From: Phyllostachys edulis
Taxonomy: Eukaryota; Streptophyta; Magnoliopsida; Poales; Poaceae
Assembly (NCBI GenBank): GCA_036346405.1
Contig: CM070568.1
Location: 30,601,072-30,665,071 of the forward strand
Direction of reading: 5' to 3'
DNA: 64,000 nt
Shown here: one piece after another, positions 45,540 through 55,946 of the stretch
Layout: the number at the start of each line of letters is the position of its first letter
How positions within the stretch are numbered: position 1 is the stretch's first letter
Made by a program: the position numbers and the translations under genes
Notes under the pieces: model-generated
Database searches by the model: none
What the model was told of the DNA's origin: nothing
Seen by the model: only the letters and a program-made list of their open reading frames with translations

Positions 45540-46085
45540 AATTCTGAAAAACTGAGGAGGTAGAGTGTTGTCATGTCGATCTAGAAAGCTGGCGAGGCAT
45601 AGTATTGTCACGTCTTACTTTACAGTGAGAAGTCATGTCTTGCTTTGCAGAATACTGCCTTATCGGTCTGAAAAACTGGCGAGGCAGAGTGTTGTCAAGT
45701 CTTTCTTTGCAGAGTCTTGTCTTTTCGGTCTTAAAAGCAGGTGAGGCGATCGGAGTTGTCAAGTCGATCTGAAAAGCCTAACCCTAAACCTAAACCCTAA
45801 ACTGCGCAAAGCAGTCTCCTTTGGTCTTATCACTGCGCAAAGCTGACTCATGTGGTCTTGTTAGTACGCAAAGCTGCCCCGTGTGGTCTTGTCACTACAG
45901 AAAGCTGTCTCCTTTGGTCTTATCACCGCGCAAAGCTAGCCTATGTGGTCTAGTCACTACGCAAAGCTGCCTCATCTGGTCTTGTCACTGCGCAAGGCTG
46001 TCTCCTTTCGTCTTGTCATCGCTAAAGTCTGTCCCTGTTTGGTCTTGTCTCTGCATAAAGCAAACAAATTTCGCTCGTCTTGTCA
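45540..46085. repeat. Two minisatellites between divergent GRF genes
   Basis: In 45540-45780 the unit of the locus 1 array appears inverted (CTTTGCAGAGTCTTG, CTGGCGAGGCAGAGTG). In 45805-46085 a different unit of about 33-35 bases, CGCAAAGCTGCCTCATCTGG then TCTTGTCACTA, is repeated about eight times on the plus strand. The arrays lie between TATA boxes at 45482 (minus) and 46133 (plus), as in a shared divergent promoter region. The open frame 45821-46189 is a by-product of the repeat. Confidence 0.85.
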
Positions 46086-46132
46086 TCTCGCAAGCTAATA
46101 CATTACCCGCTTTGTTAGCCTCCCCCGTGGGC

Positions 46133-46139
46133 TATAAAA
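46133..46139 (+). promoter_or_regulatory. TATA box of GRF gene c
   Basis: GGGCTATAAAATGCATGCC lies 86 bp before the ATG at 46225, immediately downstream of the minisatellite. Confidence 0.7.
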
Positions 46140-46224
46140 TGCATGCCCCACGCTCCGAAAGTAGGACGACTGGACCCTTGAAACCGTAGGAAGAAGAACC
46201 TTCTCCATCTTATAGTAACATACG

Positions 46225-46829
46225 ATGGTAGACGCCCAGGTACCAGTCCAACCGAGGTCACCGAAGCTAGACCTTCTCTTCGAAAGGAGGGAGGACTTCG
46301 GCCCTAACTACCGGTTGATGCCGAACAAGCGTGCTCAACTGGTATGGCCAAAATACGTACACGGGGAGGACGCTATCATGCAGTTCATAGACGGCCCTTT
46401 CGATGGTGGATGGCGTTTCTTCCGATACCCATACTCTGGGGTAAATAGTTTTGTTCATGTTACTGCTAATACATCCTCCATACTAACCGTCCCTTACAGC
46501 AGATGGCAAAATGCAACTTTACTCGCTGGATCGATCCTCCCTATGAACAACAAGTTGCGATGCACGTGGATATATTGTGGAACCGAATCTTTGATTTGGA
46601 GGCGCAAATTGACGATCTCAAGGAGCAGAACGATGACCTCCGCCAACAGATGCAATGCGAGAGGGGCAACGAAGAGGTCGTGAACATAGGAAGTTCCTAT
46701 GATCCCACATGCTGCTGCGCGAACCCTAGCTGCATATGTGCATGCCACTACAACGACGGCCAGCCACGTCTGAGGCGCCCCCCTGTAGAACACTCTATGT
46801 GGGTAGTGATAGGCACCTTCTACCATTAG
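46225..46829 (+). CDS. GRF-type zinc-finger TE protein, gene c (two exons)
   Basis: Exon 1 (46225-46440) starts MVDAQVPVQPRSPKLDLLF and includes KYVHGEDAIMQF and GGWRFFRYPYSG, the G-R-F part that names the domain. The intron is 46441-46499 (GTAAAT to TTACAG; a TACTAAC-like branch word is present). Exon 2 continues in frame with KCNFTRWIDPP, the usual second half. It then has a clear coiled coil (ILWNRIFDLEAQIDDLKEQN) and a Cys/His-rich tail CCCANPSCICACH. Total about 181 residues with no stop. The acceptor is CAGCAG, so one Gln may be optional. Two expected zinc ligands are Tyr (KYVHGED, FRYP). It faces the minus-strand gene at 45.1-45.4 kb. It is the only kit gene here that could still make a full product; role unknown. 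Confidence 0.65.
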
Positions 46830-47141
46830 GCACGGGTGGAGAAGCTTGTACCTCGGTAGTTTCCCCTTCTGTACGCACTTATGTTCAATCTCCTAAAGCA
46901 TATAACTAAATAGTGGATGCGTCATTGCGCTTGCCTTTTATGGAGTTGACATGTTGCATCGATGTGTCGCGTGCTTTAAGTTATAGGCATCGATGGGTAC
47001 ATAATGTTACTGGTTTATTCTCATTCATAACGGACTGCGATGCATACATAAAGAGTGGACATTAAATCTCATTACAACTGAACTTCTACTTGGCAACAAC
47101 AAGAACTAATAGAAGAAAGACCGCAAAACTAACTAGCTTAA
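46830..47141. other. Convergent 3' regions of GRF genes c (+) and a (-)
   Basis: No frame. On the minus side the block with AATGAGAATAAACCAGTAAC (46993-47040) is the shared 3' UTR of the a-type genes. The plus side has no clear polyadenylation signal. Confidence 0.4.
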
Positions 47142-47531
47142 CTAATTTTCAAGCATGTTCTCAACTCTTTCCATCCTTTCATCCGATCTTTTAAGTCTAT
47201 TCTCTTCATTCTGCGTTACAGGGTCGAGGGTCGAGCCATCGGATCTAAATACAAGAAGACCACGAGAGTCATCTTGTAAGGCAGCAATTTGCATTGCAAT
47301 TCTCGAACCACTAGGATAGCTTCATCAGTCCATTGCCAAAACCGGCAAGTTGTGCTCTGAAAAAGAATTGCAACTTCAAGTGAAAAAAACATATTGTTTC
47401 GAATGGAATTCAGTCGAGATGATTAGGCGCAACTTACCGTAAGATTTGAACACTTCATGAACACTCGGGATGGATTCGATTGATGATGAAGTGAACACAT
47501 TCACCGGATCACTACAACGAGGGCAAACCAT
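47142..47531 (-). pseudogene. GRF-type zinc-finger TE gene, locus 2 copy a
   Basis: The minus strand starts MVCPRCSDPVNVFTSSS and runs to FKSYG, then a GTAAGT donor. The intron is about 85 bases (acceptor TTTTTCAG near 47357). Exon 2 is TTCRFWQWTDEAILVVRE, a textbook GRF C-terminal half. A one-base deletion relative to the 36.5 kb copy shifts the frame after VVRE; the lost frame continues IAMQIAALQDDSRG and ends with the coiled-coil stretch ENRLKRSDERMERVENML. Upstream ATGs in other frames exist, so the start is provisional. It is the inverted duplicate of 36199-36640 and better preserved at the finger. Confidence 0.7.
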
Positions 47532-47899
47532 TGTTGCCACGTTGATTGTAATTGTTCCGCTTCACCGAAAGTTAGATGAGGTCAAGACATCCCGCCTAAG
47601 ACCGGAGGAAAGGAGAAGAGCAAATGAGGAGCGAGGTGAATGGCACCAAAGCAACCATATATAGCATGCGGTCAATTGCAATTGAGTGAGGTGAATGATG
47701 TACCAAAGCGCCCATATGCATTGAACAAACATGCACCCTACTATAGTAGGTCGCAGATTAGGCGCAGTAGGTGACTTGCTCCCTTTGGGGGCGTGATCAC
47801 GCTATGCCTCGACTGTCGCCGTCGTTATGGTACGCATTTAATATTGGGGCCAGCAGAGCATTGTTTCCGCACAAACCTGCTTTGTTGGGTCACGTCGCG
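47532..47899. other. Spacer between GRF gene a (-) and transposase copy 2 (+)
   Basis: The left part is the 5' flank of the minus gene, homologous to 36130-36200. The right part (47740-47900) begins the GTAGGTGAC repeats. No gene is seen. Confidence 0.35.
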
Positions 47900-48060
47900 G
47901 TAGGGACCTGCCCCCTGTGCCAGGCGCGGTAGGTGACCTGCCCCCTCCGCTAGGCGCGATAGGTGACCTGCCCCCTCTGCTAGGCGCGGTTGGTACCTGC
48001 CCCCTATGCCAGCGCCAGAGGTCACCTACCCTCTCGCCAGCACGGCAGTGACCCACTGCT
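47900..48060. repeat. 30-bp minisatellite upstream of transposase copy 2
   Basis: Four near-identical units GGTAGGTGACCTGCCCCCT followed by CCGCTAGGCGC, period 30, then decayed and inverted pieces (GGTCACCTACC). The unit resembles GTAGGTGACTTGCTCCCTTT at 47767. Confidence 0.9.
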
Positions 48061-48102
48061 ACGCTGGCGGAGGGCTGGTCACCTTGCATCTCCCGTGCTC
48101 GG

Positions 48103-48110
48103 CTATTTAA
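48103..48110 (+). promoter_or_regulatory. Probable TATA box of transposase copy 2
   Basis: CGGCTATTTAAACGCGC sits just after the minisatellite. The transcript leader would run about 300 bases to the first transposase homology near 48520. Confidence 0.5.
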
Positions 48111-49279
48111 ACGCGCTGCCCCACACTCATTGTTCAGAAGCCTCAGGTCTCAGTTAGGAAATTTTCGCACTTGGTCGATCATTCCTTTCAGGAATCTCTC
48201 CCTCTTTCTGAGGTGCTTCCCTCTCGTAATGCGATATAACATTCTCTTCATTCTGTGTTGTTTGTATATTGGCACCATTTGCCGAAGTCATTACTAATGC
48301 GATGTATGTTTGAATTTGCGATCTTTTCGTGTGAGGTTAAGAGTCGGTAACGTCAGAGCGGTAAGTTCATTTTAGCAACGTAAATATGGTTTTCGTCTTT
48401 GTGTTTTGCTGAAATATTGTCTTATTTTCGCCATAAATGGAGACATCAGATGTATTCCACGTAACGCGCGCATCGTCCAAACGGAGTTGATTTGTCCACC
48501 GCCGCCGCTTTGCTAAACGCTCCCAACCCGCATACGCCGATTTGCTTGAGCTACGACGGTGCATTTGGCAGTTGTTCGATAGGCACGTCGCCAGGAACAA
48601 GATAGTAATAGAGGCGGTCACCGCCCCCACGGCCCCCCACACAGGCAGATGTTGTGGGGCCCGGCGAGAGTGACCAAGAAGGCTATGTGGGCACAAAGAC
48701 ATGGAGATCATTAGCAATCCTCACGCTCCGATCTATCGACGACCCATGGTGTATGTCCATTTTGTTTATCCTGCTCAATCCTCTAGGGGGCGCCGTTGAA
48801 GAGGGCAACGACGCTCTTGTCCCCCTCTTCGGTTTATTGATGAAAGGAGAGGTCTTGAGAGCGCCAGACGTCGTTAGGCAGGATGCTCCAATTGATGTAG
48901 ATTATGGTAGTTTCCAACCGAATGAAGGTGTGGATAAATGGCGGGGTGCTCGTGTTGATTGTCATGAGATTATCGATGGCATGTCCGAGGGCACTGCCAT
49001 CGAAGATGAGGATGAGTTTGACTTGCAATCCAGCGAGGATGAAGCCGACGATGAGGGTGGGGTCGTCGGTGGCATTGTTTCGACTGACACGGACTATGTT
49101 CCAAGTCGGTTGGATTGCCAAGTGGCCTCTTCCCTTGTTCTAGCCCAGGAGCACGAGTCTTCGTGGGCCTTCGATGTAGACACCCTGCTTGTGGGGCAAC
49201 ATTTCCCACACAAGGCTGCCGCTAGGCAAGCTATCGTGAGTTTTGCGGTGAAGACCAGTCGGACTTACCGAGTTTACAG

Positions 49280-49361
49280 GTGAGTTTGAACGTTTCTTGT
49301 TGTATGTTCAACTATCTACAGTAAGTCGTGCTAACTATTATATGGCTTCCATTATCCGTAG
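49280..49361 (+). other. 82-bp intron in transposase copy 2, absent from copy 1
   Basis: The donor is ACAG|GTGAGT and the acceptor ATCCGTAG|GTC, with CTAAC near 49331 as branch site. Splicing joins V-Y-R-S-N-P in frame, matching V-Q-R-S-N-P in copy 1 (27140-27157), where the DNA is continuous. Confidence 0.85.
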
Positions 49362-50950
49362 GTCTAATCCTGACACGTACGTAGTTAAGTGCGTGCTTAG
49401 CTCTTGCCCTGGCAAAGTCCGTCCGCAGAGATTCCCTAGGGCGGGAATGGCCTTCCGCATCACAGTTGTGACGGATCACACATGTGAGCTTCACGAGCCA
49501 TTGCAAATGCATAAGAATGTAACCTCAGCCTACATCGCGAGCATCATAAGCCATATAGTCATCGCCGATTTGACCGTTTCGCTGAAGGTCCTGATGGCTA
49601 ACGTAGCGAATACAGTAGGGTATGCCGTTAGCTACAGTAAGGTCTGGCGGACGAAGTGGAAGGTCCTCGAAGGGTTGCACGATACCTACAAGGAGGCGTA
49701 CGACCTAGTCCCCAGAATGCTGAAGCAAATTGCGGATGCTAATCCGGGGACATGCATCAACAGGGTGGACAGGCCCGACCCGTCGAACATCCCACATTCC
49801 CTAATCCTTGATCGAGTCTTTTGGGCATTTGGCCTGGCAACCAGTGGCTTCTCCCATCGCCGCCCCGCCCGATTATGGACAAGACTTTCTTTATGGAAGT
49901 ACAAGGGCACCATTCTCACCGCTATTGCCGCTAATGGCAACGACTCGCCATTACTCAGCTGTTTTGCAATTGTAGAGAATGAGAACACTGACAGTTGGTT
50001 GTGGTTCCTAGCCAACATAAAGCAACATGTTGTAAGGGACCGGCCAAATTTGTGCATCATAACCGACCGTCATGCCGGGTTGTTGTCCGGGCTGCACACC
50101 ATGCAGCACGGTACAAGCCCGCCGTTCCAACGGAACAACATGCGCACACGTTGGTGCATGCGGCATCTAGCCACCAACTTCCACACGCGCTTCTGGAGCA
50201 AAGACCTCATGAAGAAGTTCAAGAAGCTCTGCCTGCAGAACCAGAAGCGCAAGTTTGATGCCGTGTGGCGGGAGCTTGAGGTCGAAACCGAGCGTGCAAG
50301 TGGAGGTTCTGGCCCAGGCGCACCGCAAAGCGAGTTCGCTGAGTGGATGAGCGTGCATACCCCCGACTATGAGAAATGGTCCCTTCTTCACGACACCTAT
50401 GGTGCTCGGTACGACATCATGACAACCAACTTGTCCGAGGTCTACAACGGTGTGTTGAAAGGGGTCCGTGCCCTGCCCATCACCGCTGTTGTCGATGAGA
50501 CATGGAACCGCACGGTCGGTTACTTCGTCAATCAGGCAATGATGGCCAAGCAGCATTTGGACGAAGGGAAGCAGCACTCGGAGGTTAGCCTTGCCTACAT
50601 GGACAAGAAGATTACCAAGGCCCGATCCCATGTAGCTATCACAATAGATGACGTGAGGAGGAAGTTCGAGATCCGCCTGTGGGACAAGTACGTTCGCGGC
50701 CATATGAGAGGTGACCGGAAGTATGTTTACACCTTAGGCGATGTGGCAGTTTGCACCTGCAACAAGCCTCAACTCCTGCACAAGCCTTGCTCCCACATAT
50801 ATGCTGCATGTGTTGTATTTCACCAATCTTGTAGCATGTACATGTTGGAGTACTACGACATACGACACTTGTATGATACTTGGAACGGGGAGTTCAACTC
50901 CTACGGCGTGGAAGGCCACTACAGGGACCTATGGCAGGGAGCCGTGAAGT

Positions 50951-52698
50951 TGTAGGATCGGAAAGGCGACTAGAGGGGGGTGAATAGGAGCTTTCCTAAT
51001 TTTTCACCTCATTTAGATTCAACACCAGGTTCACTTCAATAGCAATGAGAGCTATGAAGATCAACATCTAAGAACAGCACAAGACTTGTGTTTAATCCAA
51101 ACCAAAATCCCCAAAGCAAGAAACAAAAAGACCAAACCCTAATATGGAAATCGGTCAGACCGCTGGCAAAAATTCGGTCAGACCGACAGGCAGTTTGACT
51201 GGCGTTATAGGATCGGTCCGACCGCTCTGACGTAAAAGCAAGGCAACGACCCAAAACCAAAACGAAAATTGGTCTAACTTTTGATCTACACGGCCAAACT
51301 TGACCAAATTTGGAACACACCTTCCTAAGGATATTAGGAACCTATTCCAAGTAGAGATTGAGTAGATCCACGTCAAAGTTTCGACCTTTTTCCATTTTAC
51401 CGAAGGAAGGTTCAAAACCGGGCAAAAACGAAAACTTGATCAAAACCTTGCTCGTGGGAGATTGATGATCTAGGTGATCTTAGATATGTTCCCACATGTC
51501 ACAGCAAGGTAGAAGAGGGCACGAAACCAACCAAAAAGCAATAGATCAAAGAACCCTTCAAAATCTCAAATATAGAGCAAGAACACAAAAGAGACTCATC
51601 TTTGGGAAATCATCCATAGATTGATCTGAGGTTGAGAGGGTTTACAACCACTCCATCTATGGAGGACAAAGCTCAATCCATGAGCACACAAACTCAACTC
51701 AACTCTCTAAAACCCTAAGCCTCTTCTCTTTCTCTAATGCCCTAACACCAAACCAGGGTTTACAAAATGAAGTGCTTAAGGGCTGTTTGACAGCAGCCAC
51801 CCCTATTTATATGGAGGCCTAGCTTCTAGAGAGTTAACCCTAATGGGCTCCCGTTAAGGCCCAACACAAACGGGTCACATACGCACGCATTTTAAAGCGC
51901 TGTCTTCAACTTCTTCTTGACCTAAACCGCTTCTCCACGCACCGTCTTGCGCCGCGGTTTAGCAAAAGGTCACCAAGGTAGTATTTGGTAAATTTACCAA
52001 AATACCCCTTCTCGATCTTTTCCAAAGACCGAAGTCCAAGCGCTGGCACTCCCATGCTTCGCCACGTATAGGTTGATCCAGCGGCTCTCATCGTGTCGGC
52101 AAGTCTCTCCCATCCGGTTTCCACCGGATCACCATGGCACTTGCAACCGACCCGCACCACTTGATTAACAACCGCGACCGAATCGCCTGCTCAGTCATCC
52201 TTATCCATTCTCAAGGCCACGCTTGAGTCCATTGACCTCACCCGCATTCTTGATCGTTTCCGACTTGACTTCCAAGCTTAGTCCCGATCCTCCTCGCCAT
52301 TGACCGTCGTTGACCTCCAAGCAACCTGCACACCAATAGACAAGCAAATCGAATCCGGGAACAAGTTCTTCACAACTTGACCCACATTAGTGAAAACATG
52401 CAATATGCAACACATATGCATTAAAGCCCATGCCCTTAAGCTAACCCAACAAGCATCGCCAAACAACTCGACGAATCAAGTCAAAATCGATTCGGATCGC
52501 CGTTCGGCGGCCCGACCGCCTCGACTTAACCGAAAATCCTCGAGACATGGCGGTACCGATAGCTTATCCGCCGGTCGACCGCCAATGACCTGATAGAACT
52601 GAAACTCTACCGAAAACGCGAGATTCGACAAACCGCAAATGCCATTGCCAATTGTATCATCATCCTACCATCATGCACATATCCCCATGATATCCACA
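50951..52698 (-). mobile_element. Solo LTR Y (1748 bp)
   Basis: Perfect 5-bp repeats GAAGT lie at 50946-50950 and 52699-52703. On the minus strand it begins TGTGGATATCATGGGGATAT and ends CGATCCTACA, the family of X. A minus TATA (51804-51812) and the GGTCAGACCG motif clusters near the ends (51150-51240; 52540-52580) correspond to those of X. It interrupts transposase copy 2: removing it plus one GAAGT rejoins sequence that aligns with 28752-28790 in copy 1. Confidence 0.95.
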
Positions 52699-52888
52699 GA
52701 AGTGGTCACCGAATGAAGCACTACGACATCCAGGCCGTGGGAGGCGTTAGTCAAGGTGTATCCGCAACGACATGGATGCGAGCCAACGTGGAGATCGGCC
52801 AAGACCAATAAAGTGTAGGCGATGCAAGACTCATGGGCACTCATTCAGGAACTGCCCGAATAGACCTTCTTCCTCCGGCGCCACTTAG

Positions 52889-53249
52889 TGTAAGCTATCT
52901 ACTGTATTGATTCATGTTGGTCGTAGCGATGTGAGTGTTGTGGTGATTTGTGTTGTAACCTGCACTGCTTCGTTTGGGTCACGTCCTTCATGAATGAGAA
53001 TAAAATTGTTCTACTGAGATAGATAATGAAGTACAAGTGTCCAATTACATTCCAATTACCACACTCTGCTTGGATTACAAATCAGTAACTGAAGTACAAG
53101 TTACAAAATATAATAGACTTCTAATGTTACTACTGCTCACGTTGCTACTCACTACTCTCAGGCATAGGACCTCAGATCGCCTTCCGTGCCGTGTTCTCGC
53201 CACAGTTCAGAATTTATCTGTTCCTGTGGGAACGTCAGCCTATCAGGTG
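52889..53249. other. 3' region of transposase copy 2
   Basis: It includes CCTTCATGAATGAGAATAAA at 52987, the same 3' UTR word as in the GRF a-type genes. This ties the transposase and the GRF genes to one element family. No frame of note. Confidence 0.5.
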
Positions 53250-55601
53250 ACCGTGGGTTCTGCCATAGGTCATAGCAGGCTCCTCAACCGCCGCGTGTCG
53301 CCGCATGCTGAGGGGCATCACCCACGGAGTGGCGTTGAGAACAAGTCGGTGATCCAAGCAAGAGGATCCGTGGAGGGCACCAACTCGGTTCACTGCGGGA
53401 TGAACTGGTGAATCGCCGGGGTATGGTTCACCTTCGGGGTGAACTACGCAGGCGGTGTGTAGCCGACCGATACCATGGCGCCGTATCGCCCATTTGAAAT
53501 TGTCCGAGAGTGTGGGGCTGGGAGGGAGAATCTGGGATAACCTCCGAGGTTCCGGGTTGCACATCCGTGCTCTCTGGAATGGCCTCTTCCTGCCTCTGTG
53601 ACGACGACGGCACCAGCGTAGGGTCCCTCCGCGGACGACGCGGCATCAAAGACGATAGGGTCCTCTGTGGCGACAACGGCATCGGCCAGAGAGTCCTCGG
53701 CGTGGCAACTACGCGGACGATCCGCTGCCCATGCTGTTGCGCCGCTGGGTCGACTCGCTCGGACGGGAAGATGGAGGGGGCGAGGGTACGCGACCATGCT
53801 CCATCCGATGCCTCAAGTCGACATCGCTAGGCCTTCCACAGCTCATGTTACGAACGACCTGCTTAACATCTGCAACAAGCGTCTTCATGACTGAAAAAAG
53901 GCGTTCAACTGTGTTGTTCGTACCCCGCTCGAGTTCCCGGTGGCCGCAGTCCACAACACTCTGCAAACGGTCCACCTGCATGGTTACCGAACAAACAAAA
54001 TTTTGTTAGTTAACCCTATTTCGGAGGGTGGTTAATCTACTACGTGCTCAACGTACCAAATCGTTATGGCGAGCTGCACGGTGCGGGTCCAACCCCAAGT
54101 CTAAGCGTTCGGCGTGGCTAGGATCTATATGTCGGGCCAGGGAGGCTCCTGTCAATCTCGTCCGCGTGTGTTGTACGTACCACTCCAAGTACGTGTCGTA
54201 CGTCTCTTCATCGTAAGGCCGTGCCTCCTGCAGAATAGAATCAGTGGCCGTTTGCCATGCATCTATCCACGGCTGCTGCGTCTGAAGCCAGTCATCGCTC
54301 TTGCGGCCCTTCTTCATCTGCCTGAAGGTGGAACAAAATAAATAAATTATGGTACCGACATAACATACGACTAAAGGACCTACAATATTATTAAGCAATG
54401 CAATCTACTTACAAGTGACTACGCCTCGCAAGCGGTCGCCCTAGAGCAGGGGGGATCTCCTGGTGCAGCTGGAACTGCCTTATCACCCGTTGTGGGTTGT
54501 AGGGCTCAACCATGTGGAAGAACACTAGATGACAAGTTGTCCTCCAGTACGCTGCATCCTGGTGGCATAGCAAGCTCAAGCCGTCGGGCGCCGTGCGCTG
54601 CACGAAGGCATCCGTCCAAAGAGCCCATACTATGTCGTCCTCGTGCAGGGTCTCGAATTCGTTGTGGAACTCAGGGTATATGCGACGCGCTCTCTCCCTA
54701 ACTCACCCCAATACCGCCACAGTCCATCGGGATCCCATAGTCGGGCCGTCCACAGGATCCTCGTCGTCCGCCCCACCGTAGAAATGTTGTGTGCGCGGGT
54801 AAGGGTGGACTAGGGAGCGGAAGTACGGACGTCCGACCGCAAAGTGCTCCCACGACCACAGCTGTAACAGCGTGTGGTAACCCGAGAGCACGGGCTCTGT
54901 TCCTATGCAACGCTGCGAAGTGTCGCGACAAAGCGATGCGAAGCGCCGCGATCTGGTGAACTCCAAGCATCATTGCGGCACGTCCTCATCGTCGGCGTCC
55001 ACAATGGACTCCGCAAGGTGAATATAACTCGGGTACACCATATCCCCCTGCGTGCTAGGGAACATGACCCACCCAAATATAAACAACAAATATGCAATTA
55101 GGTGGCATTGAACCACCTCCTCCGTTGCATCATTTGGGCAATGCATGAATCGTCGCAGCCAGGCGTGTGGAACGCCCTTAGACATCTCGGGGATAGGCTG
55201 CCCGAAGCGATGATTGAGACGCGCCTTCCAGTCCAGTGACCTCGGAGGGGGAACAACTACACGGCCTCGCAACGGCAGACCGGTAATGAAGCTGACGTCT
55301 TGCAGTGTTACGGTCATCTCCCCCCACCAGAAGTGGAATGTGTGGGACTCCGGTCGCCAACGATCACTAGGGCCGAAAGAAGGGAGGCATCAATCAGGAG
55401 GTTCTGCCCCATGTTCAGCATACGGGCGAATGCAATCAGCCCAGATTGACGAAGTCTCGAAACATACCGCTCGTCCAACGACCAAGTCTCCCTTGGTTCC
55501 CGTGTCACCAGAGTTGGCGGCCCATCGCCACCGATCCAAGCGTGACAGCGATGCTTGGCGTCCCATGCCTCCTCAAGTAGGGGTGGTAGAGTACGTGCCA
55601 T
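53250..55601 (-). pseudogene. Plant mobile domain (PMD) gene, copy 2
   Basis: The minus strand starts MARTLPPLLEEAWDAKHRCH. The core follows: DERYVSRLRQSGLIAFARM, then after a one-base deletion near 55367 the frame MTVTLQDVSFITGLPL with GWVMFPSTQGDMVYPSYIH. A stop at about 54970 is followed by more homology: DDEDPVDGPTMGSRWTVAVLG, HLVFFHMVEPYNPQRVIRQF. An intron (about 54322-54415) precedes KKGRKSDDWLQTQQPW, and a later exon has ERGTNNTVERLFSVM, matching GNNNTFDRLLGAM in copy 1. It is convergent with transposase copy 2, whereas in copy 1 the two genes run in the same direction. Function of the domain is unresolved, with transposon and host versions known. Confidence 0.85.
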
Positions 55602-55946
55602 TGCTGCAAATAGAGAACAACTAACAGTTAGCGATATCTAAAACGCATTTAACGCTAAAAATTGCAATAAGAAAAAAATTAAATCACGCATTTAGCTAAT
55701 CTAATCGTTCGATACGCTGCGGCTTATGAACGATTCGGCCGCGCGCGTTCTTTATATATGCAGAGAAAAGAGACAACGAAAGACAGCGACGTGATTTAAA
55801 GGGAGGAAAAAACAAAACCGAACGCAGCCAAAAAAATTTTCGGTGGAAAAGGGAGCAAGCGTGGCGAGTGAGGCGAAGGCCGGTCGGGCCAAGACTGCAG
55901 CGGCCGGCCGAGGTGTTGTCTGCAGACCCAATACCGCATGATACGT
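55602..55946. other. 5' flank of PMD copy 2
   Basis: AT-rich, then GC-rich. The minus strand has a TATA-like CTATATAAAG-type word at 55752-55758 (plus TTTATATATG). No gene is seen. Confidence 0.3.

Larger units (their letters stand above)
48430..52888 (+). pseudogene. MULE (MuDR-type) transposase, copy 2, split by a solo LTR
   Basis: N-terminal homology begins near 48520 in a shifted frame (LRRCIWQLFDRHVARNK). A clean frame runs 48654-49283. After an 82-bp intron a 532-codon stretch reads to 50955 through SNPDTYVVKC, the MULE domain, and a SWIM finger CTCNKPQLLHKPCSH. The second Asp (ITDRHAGLL, 50065-50067) and Glu (MTTNLSEVYNG, 50437-50439) are present. The first Asp is lost: one base missing upstream and two near 49893 shift the frame so ATGGAC is read out of phase, giving LWTRLSLWKYKG. 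The solo LTR Y cuts the gene at 50951. Beyond it the end continues to CRRCKTHGHSFRNCPNR (52.81-52.86 kb) and a stop at 52886. It is more intact than copy 1 but not functional. Confidence 0.9.

Noticed and set aside
45821..46189. Leu/Ser/Cys-rich 122-residue protein
   Set aside because: It is a translation of the 34-bp minisatellite upstream of GRF gene c.
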